Assembly (NCBI RefSeq): GCF_002025665.1
Contig: NZ_CP018786.1
Location: 1,860,001-1,924,000, forward strand
Length of the DNA: 64,000 nt
Direction of reading: 5' to 3'
From: Chryseobacterium indologenes
GTDB taxonomy: Bacteria > Bacteroidota > Bacteroidia > Flavobacteriales > Weeksellaceae
Shown: piece after piece, positions 42,899-52,030 of the stretch
Layout: each line of letters begins with the position of its first letter
Position numbering within the stretch: position 1 is the first letter of the stretch
Notes under the pieces: generated by a model
The model's input: the letters and a program-made list of their open reading frames with translations, nothing else
What the model was told of the DNA's origin: nothing
Database searches by the model: none
Made by a program: the position numbers and the translations under genes

Positions 42899-43861
42899 TT
42901 AATTTTTTAGAGATAATTCCATTTGAATGTTACAGCGCTGATAAGGTGTTGTGCGACCGGATACTTTTTGGAATCCCAGTTTATAATACAGGTTAATGGC
43001 GGGCTTCAGCATGGTATTACTTTCGAGATATATTTTTGATGCACCGGATTCTTTGGCTGTGTTGATGATTGCCTGTCCCAGCAGCCAGCCTATGTTTTTT
43101 CCCTGTGCTTTTGGAGAAACAGCCATTTTTGCCAGCTCAAAATCATAATCAGGATCTTCCATTTTGATGAGAGCACAGACCCCAAGCGGTTCATCATTAT
43201 AGAGGGCGATAAGTATTTTCCCTCCTTTATTTAAGATATATTCTTCAGGGTTATCCAATGCTTTATAGTCGGCGTCTTCCATTTTAAAATAAGCGGAGAT
43301 CCATTCTTCATTAAGTGCTTTGAATACAGATTGGTATTTCGGATTATAATCAACGATTTTTACGTTTTTACTTTCGCGGGTCTTTTTCTGTTCCTTTACT
43401 CTTGAAAGCAAGGATTTCTGTTCAAAAAGATGTTCCCATTCTGCAAGTGCTTCCCAGAGATTGTGTGTAGCTTCTTCAATAATTCCGTCAATAGCAAGAT
43501 CTATATCTGCACATTGTATTGTTACCATTTTCTCTGCGATCTGTTTCCCTTCCGCAGTTAAGCCTACAATATTTCTTCTCTTATCACTTGATTTCAGATT
43601 ATCCTCAACCAATCCTGCCTTCAGCATTTCCTTGATAATTTTTGTTACTGAAGGTTGAGAGTGTCCAATTTGTTCGGCAATCTCAGTAATGGTTTGATTG
43701 CTTTCTTCATGCAATACAAAAAATACAGGAAACCATTTGGGTGAAAAGTTTTCTACATTATACAACTCATAAATTTTAGTGGCATCTTCAGTCACTTTTG
43801 CTGTAAGCAAACGGAGCCTGCTACCTAACGCCATTTTACCTGTTCTGTTGAATAAGTCCAT
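42899..43861 (-). CDS. MarR-GNAT fusion: HTH regulator with acetyltransferase domain
   Basis: The 320-residue protein has a MarR winged helix at residues 1-150 (TITEIAEQIGHSQPSVTKIIKEMLKAGLVEDNLKSSDKRRNIVGLTAEGKQIA) and a GNAT domain from about residue 170, with the acetyl-CoA loop MAVSPKAQGKNIGWLLGQAII and IYLESNTMLKPAINLYYKLGFQK. The fusion is widespread in bacteria; the acetylated target is unknown. It lies in the panB operon, 16 bp downstream of panB. The ATAACTAGTTAT dyad at the operon start is a candidate site for the MarR part. Confidence 0.9.
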   Translation of the reverse strand: MDLFNRTGKMALGSRLRLLTAKVTEDATKIYELYNVENFSPKWFPVFFVLHEESNQTITEIAEQIGHSQPSVTKIIKEMLKAGLVEDNLKSSDKRRNIVGLTAEGKQIAEKMVTIQCADIDLAIDGIIEEATHNLWEALAEWEHLFEQKSLLSRVKEQKKTRESKNVKIVDYNPKYQSVFKALNEEWISAYFKMEDADYKALDNPEEYILNKGGKILIALYNDEPLGVCALIKMEDPDYDFELAKMAVSPKAQGKNIGWLLGQAIINTAKESGASKIYLESNTMLKPAINLYYKLGFQKVSGRTTPYQRCNIQMELSLKN

Positions 43862-43877
43862 ATTTCAAGATTTTTTA

Positions 43878-44696
43878 TTAATAACTCTCAGTTTTGGCAG
43901 GGAAATTCATTGTTTTTACATCATCTATGTAATTCTGTGTAGCTTCTGTCATTACGGTGTGCAGATCTGCGTATCGCCTTAAAAATTTGGGTGAAAAATC
44001 TTTATTCATTCCCATTACATCCTGTATGACCAGTACCTGTCCGTCTGTACTCACACCGGCACCGATTCCTATTGTCGGGATAGAAATTTGTTGAGAAATT
44101 TGAGCAGCAAGATCAGCAGGTATTTTTTCAAGCAGTATTCCAAATGCTCCTAATTCTTCCATTAAATGGCAATCTTCTACCAGTTTTTTTGCTTCGTCTT
44201 CATCTTTTCCTCTTACAGCATACGTTCCATATTTATTGATGGATTGAGGCATTAACCCTAAATGAGCCATTACAGGAATACCGGCATCAATTATTTTTTT
44301 TACATCCTCCCTGATTTCTGCACCACCTTCAATTTTAATAGCATCTGCACCAGTTTCCTGCATCATGCGGATAGCTGCATCAAGAGATTTCAAGGGATTT
44401 CCAGACACGGTCCCAAATGGCATATCAGCGATCACCAAAGCTCTTTTGGTACCATTCACTACTGATTTTGTGTAATAGATCATTTGATCCAAGGTGATGC
44501 TTAAAGTCGTTGGATTTCCAATCATTGTATTGGATGCACTATCTCCCACAATGATTACATCAATTCCTGCTTCATCAATGATTTTTGCGGTTGTATAGTC
44601 ATAAGCCGTCAAAACACTTATTTTTTCGCCTTGCTCCTTCATTTTTTTTAATTGAAGCGTGGTAATCTTTTTCTTATCGTCTTTATGAACTGACAT
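43878..44696 (-). CDS. panB: 3-methyl-2-oxobutanoate hydroxymethyltransferase
   Basis: The 272-residue TIM-barrel enzyme makes ketopantoate from 2-oxoisovalerate and methylene-THF in pantothenate synthesis. Signatures are ISVLTAYDYTTAKIIDEAGIDVIIVGDSASNTMIG, PVMAHLGLMPQSINKYGTY, and the metal-bound Asp residues in VGDSAS and IADMPF. It is the first gene of a four-gene operon with MarR-GNAT, DUF2000 and a thioesterase. A -7 box TACATTTG (44776-44783, minus strand) and an overlapping dyad lie upstream. Confidence 0.95.
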   Translation of the reverse strand: MSVHKDDKKKITTLQLKKMKEQGEKISVLTAYDYTTAKIIDEAGIDVIIVGDSASNTMIGNPTTLSITLDQMIYYTKSVVNGTKRALVIADMPFGTVSGNPLKSLDAAIRMMQETGADAIKIEGGAEIREDVKKIIDAGIPVMAHLGLMPQSINKYGTYAVRGKDEDEAKKLVEDCHLMEELGAFGILLEKIPADLAAQISQQISIPTIGIGAGVSTDGQVLVIQDVMGMNKDFSPKFLRRYADLHTVMTEATQNYIDDVKTMNFPAKTESY

Positions 44697-44736
44697 TTTT
44701 ATGTTTTTTGTTTTACACTAAATTCCTGTACTTTAT

Positions 44737-44783
44737 ATAACTATTATAAAATAACCAATTATATAACTAGTTATGCAAATGTA
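44737..44783 (-). promoter_or_regulatory. panB operon promoter with two operator-like dyads
   Basis: TACATTTG on the minus strand (44776-44783) is directly followed by the perfect palindrome ATAACTAGTTAT (44763-44774), which would cover the start point. An imperfect copy ATAACTATTATA (44737-44748) lies 26 bp further. The 11-mer TTATATAACTA is repeated with the same spacing. Confidence 0.55.
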
Positions 44784-44907
44784 ATAAATTAATAAGTACC
44801 ATCATAAAAGTATTGAGTTAAAATTATTAATTGTATTTAAAACAGTGTCATAGAAGATCTTACAGAAGATTGTCCGTGCAATGATTTACTGTAAATAAGG
44901 AAATAAT

Positions 44908-44933
44908 AAAGCTCCGAAATACTCCGGAGCTTT
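44908..44933 (-). terminator. Terminator of the oxidase pair
   Basis: Stem AAAGCTCCG / CGGAGCTTT, 8-nt loop. Confidence 0.65.
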
Positions 44934-44969
44934 ATCTATACACATCATCTTACTATTATGTATTTAAGA

Positions 44970-46745
44970 TTACCATCCTAAATAATAATCAGGATCCAGC
45001 CAGTACGGCCAGTCTAATTTATAATGGGTCTGGAGCATTTTTTCTGCTTCACAGAAAGCACCTTCCACCCATCCTTGTTGGTCGGAATAAGCCTCCCCGA
45101 TAATATGAATCTGCTCATCTATAAGCGGTTTTCTCATATAAGGCATTACATCTTTTACGGAAAAACCTGCTTTCCATGCATGGTATCCTGCACCGTAAGG
45201 GTCATCTGTCCAGTCTCTGAAATACGTTACATAGGGTTGTGGAATATCTATCCCATGTAATTCCTTCAGCTGATTCATCAATTCATTCACCATGAATTCT
45301 GTAGCCTGAACATCATCGAACTTATGCAATTCTTCTAATGAGGCAGATCTGGCAGCTCTTACTTTAAACAGAACTTTGTCATCAGAAAGCGCTTTCCAGA
45401 ATGTTTCTGTTTCCATATCTCCGTAGCTTCCTAATAACATTGAGTTTTTGGTTTCAGTATCGGTACCGAAATAATAGCATTGTCTCATCGGTAAGTCTGT
45501 GATAGAATGCCCGGAATCTATTTCCAGATCTTCTCGCCACCACGGGCCTTCGAAGCCCATGAGGATTTTAAATGCGGGCTCCATAATGATAGAGCGCATA
45601 TTTTCGTTCAGTTTCTGGTGTCTGCTGGCGTCAAAAAAGAAGTTGTTCTGATCCAGAAGTTCAAGTGATTTTCTTGGCATACCCAATACGATTGAATTGG
45701 CGTAAACTTTCCATGTTTCGTTACTTTGTATATTCAGAAAAGTTAATTCATATTTATGAGTAGCGGTCAAGTGATGGTCTTTGGTGAAAGTAATCAGTTT
45801 GTTTTCTGACCAGATGCGTGCTCCTTCATATTCCATATAAGTGTTGGCTACTGCATAGGCAATACTGTCATAGCCTTCCTCAATGGTTTTGTAGGTAGTA
45901 TCAGCAGAGAAATCTCCAACCATATACGGAAAAGCTTCTGCAGAATTCCAGTTGATGGTATTGGAATAATAGCCGCCGGCATTGGCTAAGAATTCATACC
46001 CCTCCTGAGAAACCTGGTCTTTGATTAAGTTCCAGAAACCAATATCGTTTACCAGGCGTTTATCATAAGGAGAACTAGGGAAGTTGTAAACCATTCTTGG
46101 TTTTATAGCATCCCAGTCGCGGCTGGTTAGTTTGAATGTATAGTCATAACCATTAGGGTCAGCAATAATCAGGTTTTTATAGGTTTCAGCTACCCATGGA
46201 TCTGCCATTAAGACATTATAGATAATTTTGTTGAATAGCTGATCAGAGCTGAAACCTTCATCATTTTCATTCAGATAATAGCGTGTAATCAGTTTATTGC
46301 CTTGTTTCTGTTCTTCTGTCCATGCATTTTGTTTGAAACGTTCTTTTCTGATGTACATCAACAGTTTCTCAGGTTCTCCCATATGGAAAGGGATAGGAGT
46401 CATTTTATCTTTCAGAACCTGGCTTCTTTTGCTCAGATCTTTTTCTGTTAAAGGATAACCTTCAATCAGTGTTGTTACAATTTCCTGAGAAGTCAGATAG
46501 CGCATTCCTCCGAGCTCACCCCAGAAATTCATTCCCGGCATAATTACGGATTCAAGTCTTCCACCTAATTTGTCACTCATATCGAAGATCTGTACTTCAT
46601 GAGCTTTGTATTTATTATCTGTTACCAAACGGAAAGCGGTGTATAATCCTGAAGTTCCTGCACCGATGATGGCTACTTCTACTTTCAGATCGGGCTGCAT
46701 TCCCGGATACAGCGGTGTATTTTTATTTACGTTTTCTTGATTCAT
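44970..46745 (-). CDS. FAD-dependent amine/L-amino acid oxidase
   Basis: The 591-residue flavoprotein has the dinucleotide-binding motif VAIIGAGTSGLYTAFRL near residues 24-40 and DKLGGRLESV near 57-66, the second oxidase motif. GELGGMRYL is typical of the L-amino acid oxidase branch, and the C-terminal FAD contact is GEAYSDQQGWVEGAFCEAEKM. It is larger than ordinary monoamine oxidases and has no visible signal peptide. Expected products are the oxo acid or imine, ammonia and H2O2. It follows the sarcosine-oxidase-like gene by 12 bp, so both oxidases are co-expressed. Confidence 0.82.
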   Translation of the reverse strand: MNQENVNKNTPLYPGMQPDLKVEVAIIGAGTSGLYTAFRLVTDNKYKAHEVQIFDMSDKLGGRLESVIMPGMNFWGELGGMRYLTSQEIVTTLIEGYPLTEKDLSKRSQVLKDKMTPIPFHMGEPEKLLMYIRKERFKQNAWTEEQKQGNKLITRYYLNENDEGFSSDQLFNKIIYNVLMADPWVAETYKNLIIADPNGYDYTFKLTSRDWDAIKPRMVYNFPSSPYDKRLVNDIGFWNLIKDQVSQEGYEFLANAGGYYSNTINWNSAEAFPYMVGDFSADTTYKTIEEGYDSIAYAVANTYMEYEGARIWSENKLITFTKDHHLTATHKYELTFLNIQSNETWKVYANSIVLGMPRKSLELLDQNNFFFDASRHQKLNENMRSIIMEPAFKILMGFEGPWWREDLEIDSGHSITDLPMRQCYYFGTDTETKNSMLLGSYGDMETETFWKALSDDKVLFKVRAARSASLEELHKFDDVQATEFMVNELMNQLKELHGIDIPQPYVTYFRDWTDDPYGAGYHAWKAGFSVKDVMPYMRKPLIDEQIHIIGEAYSDQQGWVEGAFCEAEKMLQTHYKLDWPYWLDPDYYLGW

Positions 46746-46757
46746 GGTTCTATAATT

Positions 46758-47945
46758 TTAAAGTGCTAAGAAATATTTATATCCTAATCGGAAGGGTGTA
46801 ATATCGAAATCTGTATGTCCGTCCAATGCAAGATCCGACATGATTTTTCCTAGGAAAGGAGTGAATTTGGCTGCCCATCCGGTAGCGTACACCACAATGT
46901 TTTTGTGGTTGGGAACATAAGATGGAGCAAAATCAATCAGCAGTTCTTTATTGGGGATTGTGCTCAAAGCGATAAGGCATGTTGAAGTATACTCCGGAAC
47001 AATGCTGAGGCCAGTCATATGGTTTTTTATCCATTCAGAAGTGTAGGCCAGTTCCTGGGGATTCGGGATTAATGTTCTGTCGCTTGGTTCTTCCAAGGGT
47101 TTGATCACAAAATCCGGTGCTACACGGATGTACTCCGGATGATCCCATCCCACGGAAGGAAATCCGTAGAATTGATTCCCGTTTTCTCCGCTTGCATTCT
47201 GAAATACAAACCATGTTGGATATTGTATAGTTGGGTCGGTCTTTTTAAAATAAGCAGAAGACATATTCCAGTAAGTGGCTTCTATTTTAAAATCAAGCAG
47301 ATTGATCACACTGTTGATATAAGGTCCGGGAATGATGGCCAGCTTTTTGGCGATATAAATACCATTAGGAGTAGTAAGCTCGAAAAGATCACCGTTTTGT
47401 TTGATCTCAAGCACCGGAGAATCTTCTCTTAACTCTACGGTTTCTTCCTTTTGACAAAGATCTAAAAGTGTTTCAATAGTTGCTTTAAAATTGATACTGG
47501 CACCATCGGGTTGAAATAATCCTGTATAATTATCCGGCAAGTTTTTGAAATGATACTGCTCTTCAATCTCCTTTGATGTTAAAGTAGTATAAGGAACTCC
47601 TAAAGCTTGTAAGGCTTTTTCTGCTTCAGCAATATTTCCTTCAGTGGAGTGTACTTCAGGATCTCCAAACCATAGGGTTCCTACCTTATCAAGCAATTGG
47701 GCATCTGTCTTTTTCTGCAGTTCATCCCAATAAGGCTGTGCATCCAGAGCCATTTGTACCATATATTCATCCGGATAAGGAATCCGGAACTGACGTGATA
47801 CCCCTGCAGAGCTGCCCAACTGATTCACAAAAGTATATTGTTCCAATACTAAAGTCTTAGCCTGACGCTGGCCGAGATGATAAGCCGTAGCAAGTCCTAT
47901 TGCTCCTCCGCCAATGACGATTACGTCGTAATTTTCTGTAATCAT
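46758..47945 (-). CDS. FAD-dependent N-methyl-amino acid oxidase (SolA/monomeric sarcosine oxidase-like)
   Basis: The 395-residue protein starts with the FAD motif YDVIVIGGGAIGLATAYHLGQR. QLGSSAGVSRQFRIPYPDEYMV near residue 42 contains the SSxGxSR region typical of monomeric sarcosine/N-methyltryptophan oxidases. The flavin-linking Cys region appears as TCLIALSTIPNKELLIDF and the end as VVYATGWAAKFTPFLG. It demethylates an N-methyl amino acid, giving formaldehyde and H2O2. The first gene of an oxidase pair; the 684-bp gap upstream holds no recognisable gene. Confidence 0.85.
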   Translation of the reverse strand: MITENYDVIVIGGGAIGLATAYHLGQRQAKTLVLEQYTFVNQLGSSAGVSRQFRIPYPDEYMVQMALDAQPYWDELQKKTDAQLLDKVGTLWFGDPEVHSTEGNIAEAEKALQALGVPYTTLTSKEIEEQYHFKNLPDNYTGLFQPDGASINFKATIETLLDLCQKEETVELREDSPVLEIKQNGDLFELTTPNGIYIAKKLAIIPGPYINSVINLLDFKIEATYWNMSSAYFKKTDPTIQYPTWFVFQNASGENGNQFYGFPSVGWDHPEYIRVAPDFVIKPLEEPSDRTLIPNPQELAYTSEWIKNHMTGLSIVPEYTSTCLIALSTIPNKELLIDFAPSYVPNHKNIVVYATGWAAKFTPFLGKIMSDLALDGHTDFDITPFRLGYKYFLAL

Positions 47946-48507
47946 AGGTTATTTGTTTTTATGTTTTATAATCGTAAGAAGAGATACAGAAAAGTAAAGA
48001 CATCAATATGAAGAAATGTACCATCATTACTGATTTTTAATACTCTCCGAACCTTATTTGCTACGATAGTTTAAGTGTAGAGACGAATCTTCCGGTACAT
48101 GTGAATATTCTGGTTTTCCATTGAATATTGTCACTGTTAATAAGCATTTCAAAGTAACAAAGAAGAGGGAATAAGTTCTTAGAGTGTAAATAACCAAATA
48201 TTGTATTGAGTAGAAATACGGAATGATAGGAAATCCATTTCCGGAAGGTTATTCAGCAATTATAAAGAGGGTATGGAATTAATGGTCTATGAATTATCTG
48301 TTCATTTTTTTGACTTATTGTTTACTATTTGTAATAAAATGAACAGAAAAATAATATTTTACTGAACCTCAACTTTTTGCAATTGATCTAAAAAAATAGA
48401 TTTACATACATAAAACTGAGTGTTTACAAAGCGTTTTAATAGTAAAAAAAAATAAATTCTGTGAGTTTAATCAAATATTCATTATTATAAGAAGACAAAA
48501 ATTACTT

Positions 48508-48515
48508 TAACTTTG
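48508..48515 (+). promoter_or_regulatory. Candidate -7 box for the kinase/regulator pair
   Basis: TAACTTTG matches TAnnTTTG, 114 bp before the kinase ATG. The -33 box is not clear. Confidence 0.3.
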
Positions 48516-48629
48516 CCAATTGAATGATATATGCTTATTATGAAATTATTGAAAATAATGCTATATTGTTAAAGGCTAATATCTAATGGACTTATGTCAT
48601 CAGGAAATTAATTTAACTGATAAACAAAT

Positions 48630-50363
48630 ATGAAAAATAAATTCTTAAATTTTAAATTGAGAAAACTTGTTCATTACTCTTTGATCCTTTGTATTTTATT
48701 GATACAGGTCATTATTGCCATATTTTTCTACAATGAATTTGTCAACGGGAAGAAGCTGAAGTTTATTAAAGATCAGCTTGAGGAAAGCCGTGCATTGGGA
48801 GGATTGACTGATAATTCCAGGAAAGATTTCATGGATGCACAGGATCATCTTCAAAAATATATGGCTACCCAGGATAATAATGATCTGCAACTATATTTCC
48901 AGTCGTTGAGAAAACTTAAGACTAATTTTGATAAAATTGGTGAATACGAAAATACAAGCCCAAGATTGAAAAAAAATCTGGCACTTCATAGCCAGGATAC
49001 TTTGAAGACGGCAAAACTGAAAACATTAATAGATTCAGTGTATCAGACTTCCCTGAATCCACCGGCAAAAATTGAGGATAAACAGTATGAGCCTGCCAAG
49101 TATAAAAATGATTTTGAAGATTTCAAGATTCAAACCCGTACTTATGCGGATACTGTAAAAAAGAAAGGCTTTTTTGGGCGCTTGAAAGATGCTGTAACAG
49201 GGAAAGTAGATGTTCAGAAGGAGAGTACGGTGATTACGATGACCAACAACAAAACCATAGATCTTTCCCAGGTAAAATCCAAAATGGACAATACGATAAA
49301 GTCTATTGACAAGCATTATGCAGCCGAAGTGAAGAAGGTTCAGCTACTTGCAGCCCTTAGTCAGAAAAATAATTTACAGTTTTACAGTAATTTCAGTAAG
49401 CTTTTGGTGTATAGTAATAACTTAATAGAAGTGTACGAAAATGCCATCAAAGATTTTAAATCTGAACTGGAACGAGAATACAACGAACAGAGCTCCAACA
49501 ATAACAAAATCAGAACGTATCTGGTATTGGGACTGATGATTCTGATGTTTATTGTCTCTATTCTGATCATGTATTTTACAAGAATGGCTTTTGTTTATGA
49601 ACAAAAACTGGATGCAGCCAATAAGGAAATTAAAAAGAACCTTAATTTCAAAAACAGGATTCTGGGAATGCTAAGTCATGATCTCAGATCTCCTTTGAAA
49701 ATCATTAATATTTTCATTGATAAAATCCACAGAACTACTGAAGATGAAACGATAAAGGATTATCTTAAATCCATCAAGTTTACCAACAGCACTTTGCTTC
49801 TGCAGTCTAACCAGATTCTGGAATATACCAAAAACGAAAATGCTGAAAAAGAGCTTATACAGTCAGTTTTCAATCTTAAAGATGAAATAAGTTCTATTGT
49901 AAAGGTGATTACTCCTTATCTGGAAACAAGAAATAACAGGTTTGTGGTGACAGACAGAATTCCTGAAAATGTAGTGGTGTATTCGGATAATATCAGAATC
50001 AATCAGATTTTTATGAATATTCTGGGAAATGCCAACAAATTCACAGAAAACGGACAGATTGATCTCGTAATGTCAACAGAGTCTCTAGGAGACAATAAAA
50101 TTTCTTTGATTACAACGGTAGGAGATACCGGAGTAGGAATATCAGAATCGGATCTTGGTAAAATTTTTGATCCTTATTATCAGGGAATGGTTTCTGATGA
50201 AGTTGATAATCTGGGAGCGGGACTTGGGCTTAATCTGGTAAAAGAAATTGTAGAACTTTTCGATGGCGATATATCCGTGGAAAGCAAATTGCATAAAGGA
50301 ACGAAAGTGACATTCAGGATCAATTTAAATAGTAATAATAATGGAAACACCAATTCAAAATAA
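48630..50363 (+). CDS. Sensor histidine kinase
   Basis: The 577-residue protein has TM1 at about residues 16-34, a large periplasmic helical sensor region (about 35-290), TM2 at about 292-318 and no recognisable HAMP. The H-box is MLSHDLRSPLK with phospho-acceptor His350. The N-box is NQIFMNILGNANKFTENG, the G1 box GDTGVGI and the G2 box GAGLGLNLV. The sensor contains KFFG-like basic stretches but no known domain. It overlaps the response regulator gene by 23 bp, so the pair is coupled. The signal is unknown. Confidence 0.92.
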   Translation: MKNKFLNFKLRKLVHYSLILCILLIQVIIAIFFYNEFVNGKKLKFIKDQLEESRALGGLTDNSRKDFMDAQDHLQKYMATQDNNDLQLYFQSLRKLKTNFDKIGEYENTSPRLKKNLALHSQDTLKTAKLKTLIDSVYQTSLNPPAKIEDKQYEPAKYKNDFEDFKIQTRTYADTVKKKGFFGRLKDAVTGKVDVQKESTVITMTNNKTIDLSQVKSKMDNTIKSIDKHYAAEVKKVQLLAALSQKNNLQFYSNFSKLLVYSNNLIEVYENAIKDFKSELEREYNEQSSNNNKIRTYLVLGLMILMFIVSILIMYFTRMAFVYEQKLDAANKEIKKNLNFKNRILGMLSHDLRSPLKIINIFIDKIHRTTEDETIKDYLKSIKFTNSTLLLQSNQILEYTKNENAEKELIQSVFNLKDEISSIVKVITPYLETRNNRFVVTDRIPENVVVYSDNIRINQIFMNILGNANKFTENGQIDLVMSTESLGDNKISLITTVGDTGVGISESDLGKIFDPYYQGMVSDEVDNLGAGLGLNLVKEIVELFDGDISVESKLHKGTKVTFRINLNSNNNGNTNSK

Positions 50364-50994
50364 AGAAATTATATTCCTTCTGGCAGACGATCACAGCATT
50401 GTACGCCAGGGAATGGAAATTGTGATTAGTGATATTGTTCCTAACGCTAAAGTGTATCAGACATCATCTCTACATCAGGTATTGGAGCTCATAGAATCAA
50501 AAGGAATAGAGATGGCTGTCATTGATGCCCATTTCCCGGATGGAAATAGTCTTCATATTTTACCGCAGATGAAAAGTGTAAATCCTGATCTTAAAATTTT
50601 GATTTTTACAGGACTTGAAGAAGAGCTTCATGGTCTTAAATTCATCAAAGCAGGTGCTGACGGTTATCTGAGTAAATTGAGTGAAGAGGAAGAGGTAAGG
50701 GAAGCAGTCACAACCTTTATCGAGAAGGGAGAATATTTCTCTGCTCTTTTACGAAATCTATTGGTACAGTTTGTATACAACCCGGATCTGATAAGTCCAC
50801 TCAACATTTTAACCAAAAGAGAAATGGAGATTGCAGAACTTTATGCTGATGGATATGGAAACCTGGAAATTTCAAACAGTCTGAATATCAAACAAAATAC
50901 AGTAAGCACAATCAAAAAAAATATCTTTGAAAAACTAAAGATCGAAAATATGGTTGAGCTTGTAGAACTTGTCAAAACCCATCATAAACTATAG
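50341..50994 (+). CDS. LuxR/NarL-type response regulator
   Basis: The 217-residue protein has a receiver domain with acidic pocket Asp16/Asp17, phospho-acceptor Asp62 (VIDAHFPDG), Thr in LIFTG and Lys in GYLSKLS. A LuxR HTH follows at about residues 152-213 (LTKREMEIAELYADGYGNLEISNSLNIKQNTVSTIKKNIFEKL). It is probably phosphorylated by the overlapping kinase. Targets unknown. The 464-bp gap downstream holds a 31-codon frame and a strong terminator. Confidence 0.94.
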   Translation: METPIQNKEIIFLLADDHSIVRQGMEIVISDIVPNAKVYQTSSLHQVLELIESKGIEMAVIDAHFPDGNSLHILPQMKSVNPDLKILIFTGLEEELHGLKFIKAGADGYLSKLSEEEEVREAVTTFIEKGEYFSALLRNLLVQFVYNPDLISPLNILTKREMEIAELYADGYGNLEISNSLNIKQNTVSTIKKNIFEKLKIENMVELVELVKTHHKL

Positions 50995-51197
50995 TGTTTC
51001 AAGGTAATCATCACTTCAAAGAGTCAGAATATTATATTTCATCGATAAATATCTACAAGTCGGTCGATATGTATCGATGGGGTTTATAGGGGATTTTATT
51101 TGGGAATGTTGTTCCTTTGTAATGTGAAATTTAAGTAATGAAAAAGCAACTGAGAAATGCTTTTTAACTTCTGAAATTTCAAACACAAAAACAACAA

Positions 51198-51293
51198 ATG
51201 ATTATAACTATACAAATAATAAACGGTAGTTATAGAAACACAAATGATGAAAAATTAATAAACACTGATGAAATTAAAGAAGTGTATGAATAA
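51198..51293 (+). CDS. Possible small ORF (31 residues)
   Basis: Starts MIITIQIINGSYRNTNDEK and ends IKEVYE; acidic C-terminus. It lies in an AT-rich gap and is followed after 88 bp by a strong terminator, so the region is likely transcribed. No homologue recognised; it may be chance. Confidence 0.3.
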   Translation: MIITIQIINGSYRNTNDEKLINTDEIKEVYE

Positions 51294-51380
51294 CCTTAAC
51301 CGGACTTCTTAAAAAAGCCAAATGATCAGAAAAAAACACAAACACATATAGTGAGGTTCAGTGATAGGTTACATTACAAA

Positions 51381-51419
51381 CACAAAAAGGAGGCATACAG
51401 CCTCCTTTTTGTGTTTTTT
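51381..51419 (+). terminator. Strong terminator
   Basis: A perfect 14-bp stem CACAAAAAGGAGGC / GCCTCCTTTTTGTG, loop ATACA, then T6. It ends a transcript from the kinase/regulator genes or from the gap. Confidence 0.85.
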
Positions 51420-51473
51420 ATCAAATGATAAACAAATGCTGCCATTGATGCCTTAGTTTTGTATCAAAAAAAG

Positions 51474-51881
51474 ATGTCAGGAGAAAAAGACTTAGCGGTA
51501 CTGATTCAGAATATGGAACCAGTAGTGAATACCGGAGAATATGTATTTTGTACTGTTGAAACCTTAAGTGAAATACCGGATATTGAAAGAATTCTGTTTT
51601 TCTTTCGGGAAGCTGAAGCGGTGACTATTGTTTTAGAAAAAAATATTGCAGATGAATGGTCTTTAGACTATAGTTATATTTCTTCCTGGATTACCTTGAA
51701 CATTCATTCTTCTCTTGAAGCGGTAGGACTTACTGCAGCTTTTGCCAATGCCTTGAAAAAGGAGAATATAAGCTGTAATGTAGTGGCTGCTTATTTTCAC
51801 GATCATATTTTTGTAGCTGAAAAGGATGCTGAAAAAGCCATAGAAGCCCTTTATGCATTGAGATTGGCTCAGAAACCTTAA
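51474..51881 (+). CDS. ACT domain-containing protein
   Basis: The 135-residue protein matches the DUF2241/ACT_7 type: EYVFCTVETLSEIPDIERILFFFREAEAVTIVLE at the front and WITLNIHSSLEAVGLTAAFANALKKENISCNVVAAYFHDHIFVAEKDAEKAIEAL at the back, an ACT fold. ACT domains bind amino acids or similar ligands; here it stands without an enzyme. The ATG at 51474 is used; an in-frame TTG lies at 51459. Confidence 0.82.
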   Translation: MSGEKDLAVLIQNMEPVVNTGEYVFCTVETLSEIPDIERILFFFREAEAVTIVLEKNIADEWSLDYSYISSWITLNIHSSLEAVGLTAAFANALKKENISCNVVAAYFHDHIFVAEKDAEKAIEALYALRLAQKP

Positions 51882-51966
51882 AAATTGTTTTTTGAATTTT
51901 TCACTTTTTTATTTTCACCTTCTAAAATGTCTAATTGGGCTGCTAAAATGTCCTGTTGATAAAGCT

Positions 51967-52002
51967 TTTGAGTGTTCTGTGAGTTTTTGTGTTTTATGTT
52001 TG
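51967..52002 (+). promoter_or_regulatory. Candidate promoter of the hydrolase lipoprotein
   Basis: TTTG (51967-51970), 24-bp gap, TATGTTTG (51995-52002), 28 bp before the ATG. Confidence 0.4.
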
Positions 52003-52030
52003 CACCATAATCATACAAAAATAAACAACA

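Noticed and set aside
51198-51293. Graspetide or other RiPP precursor
   Set aside because: No ATP-grasp or maturation enzyme nearby and no core motif.
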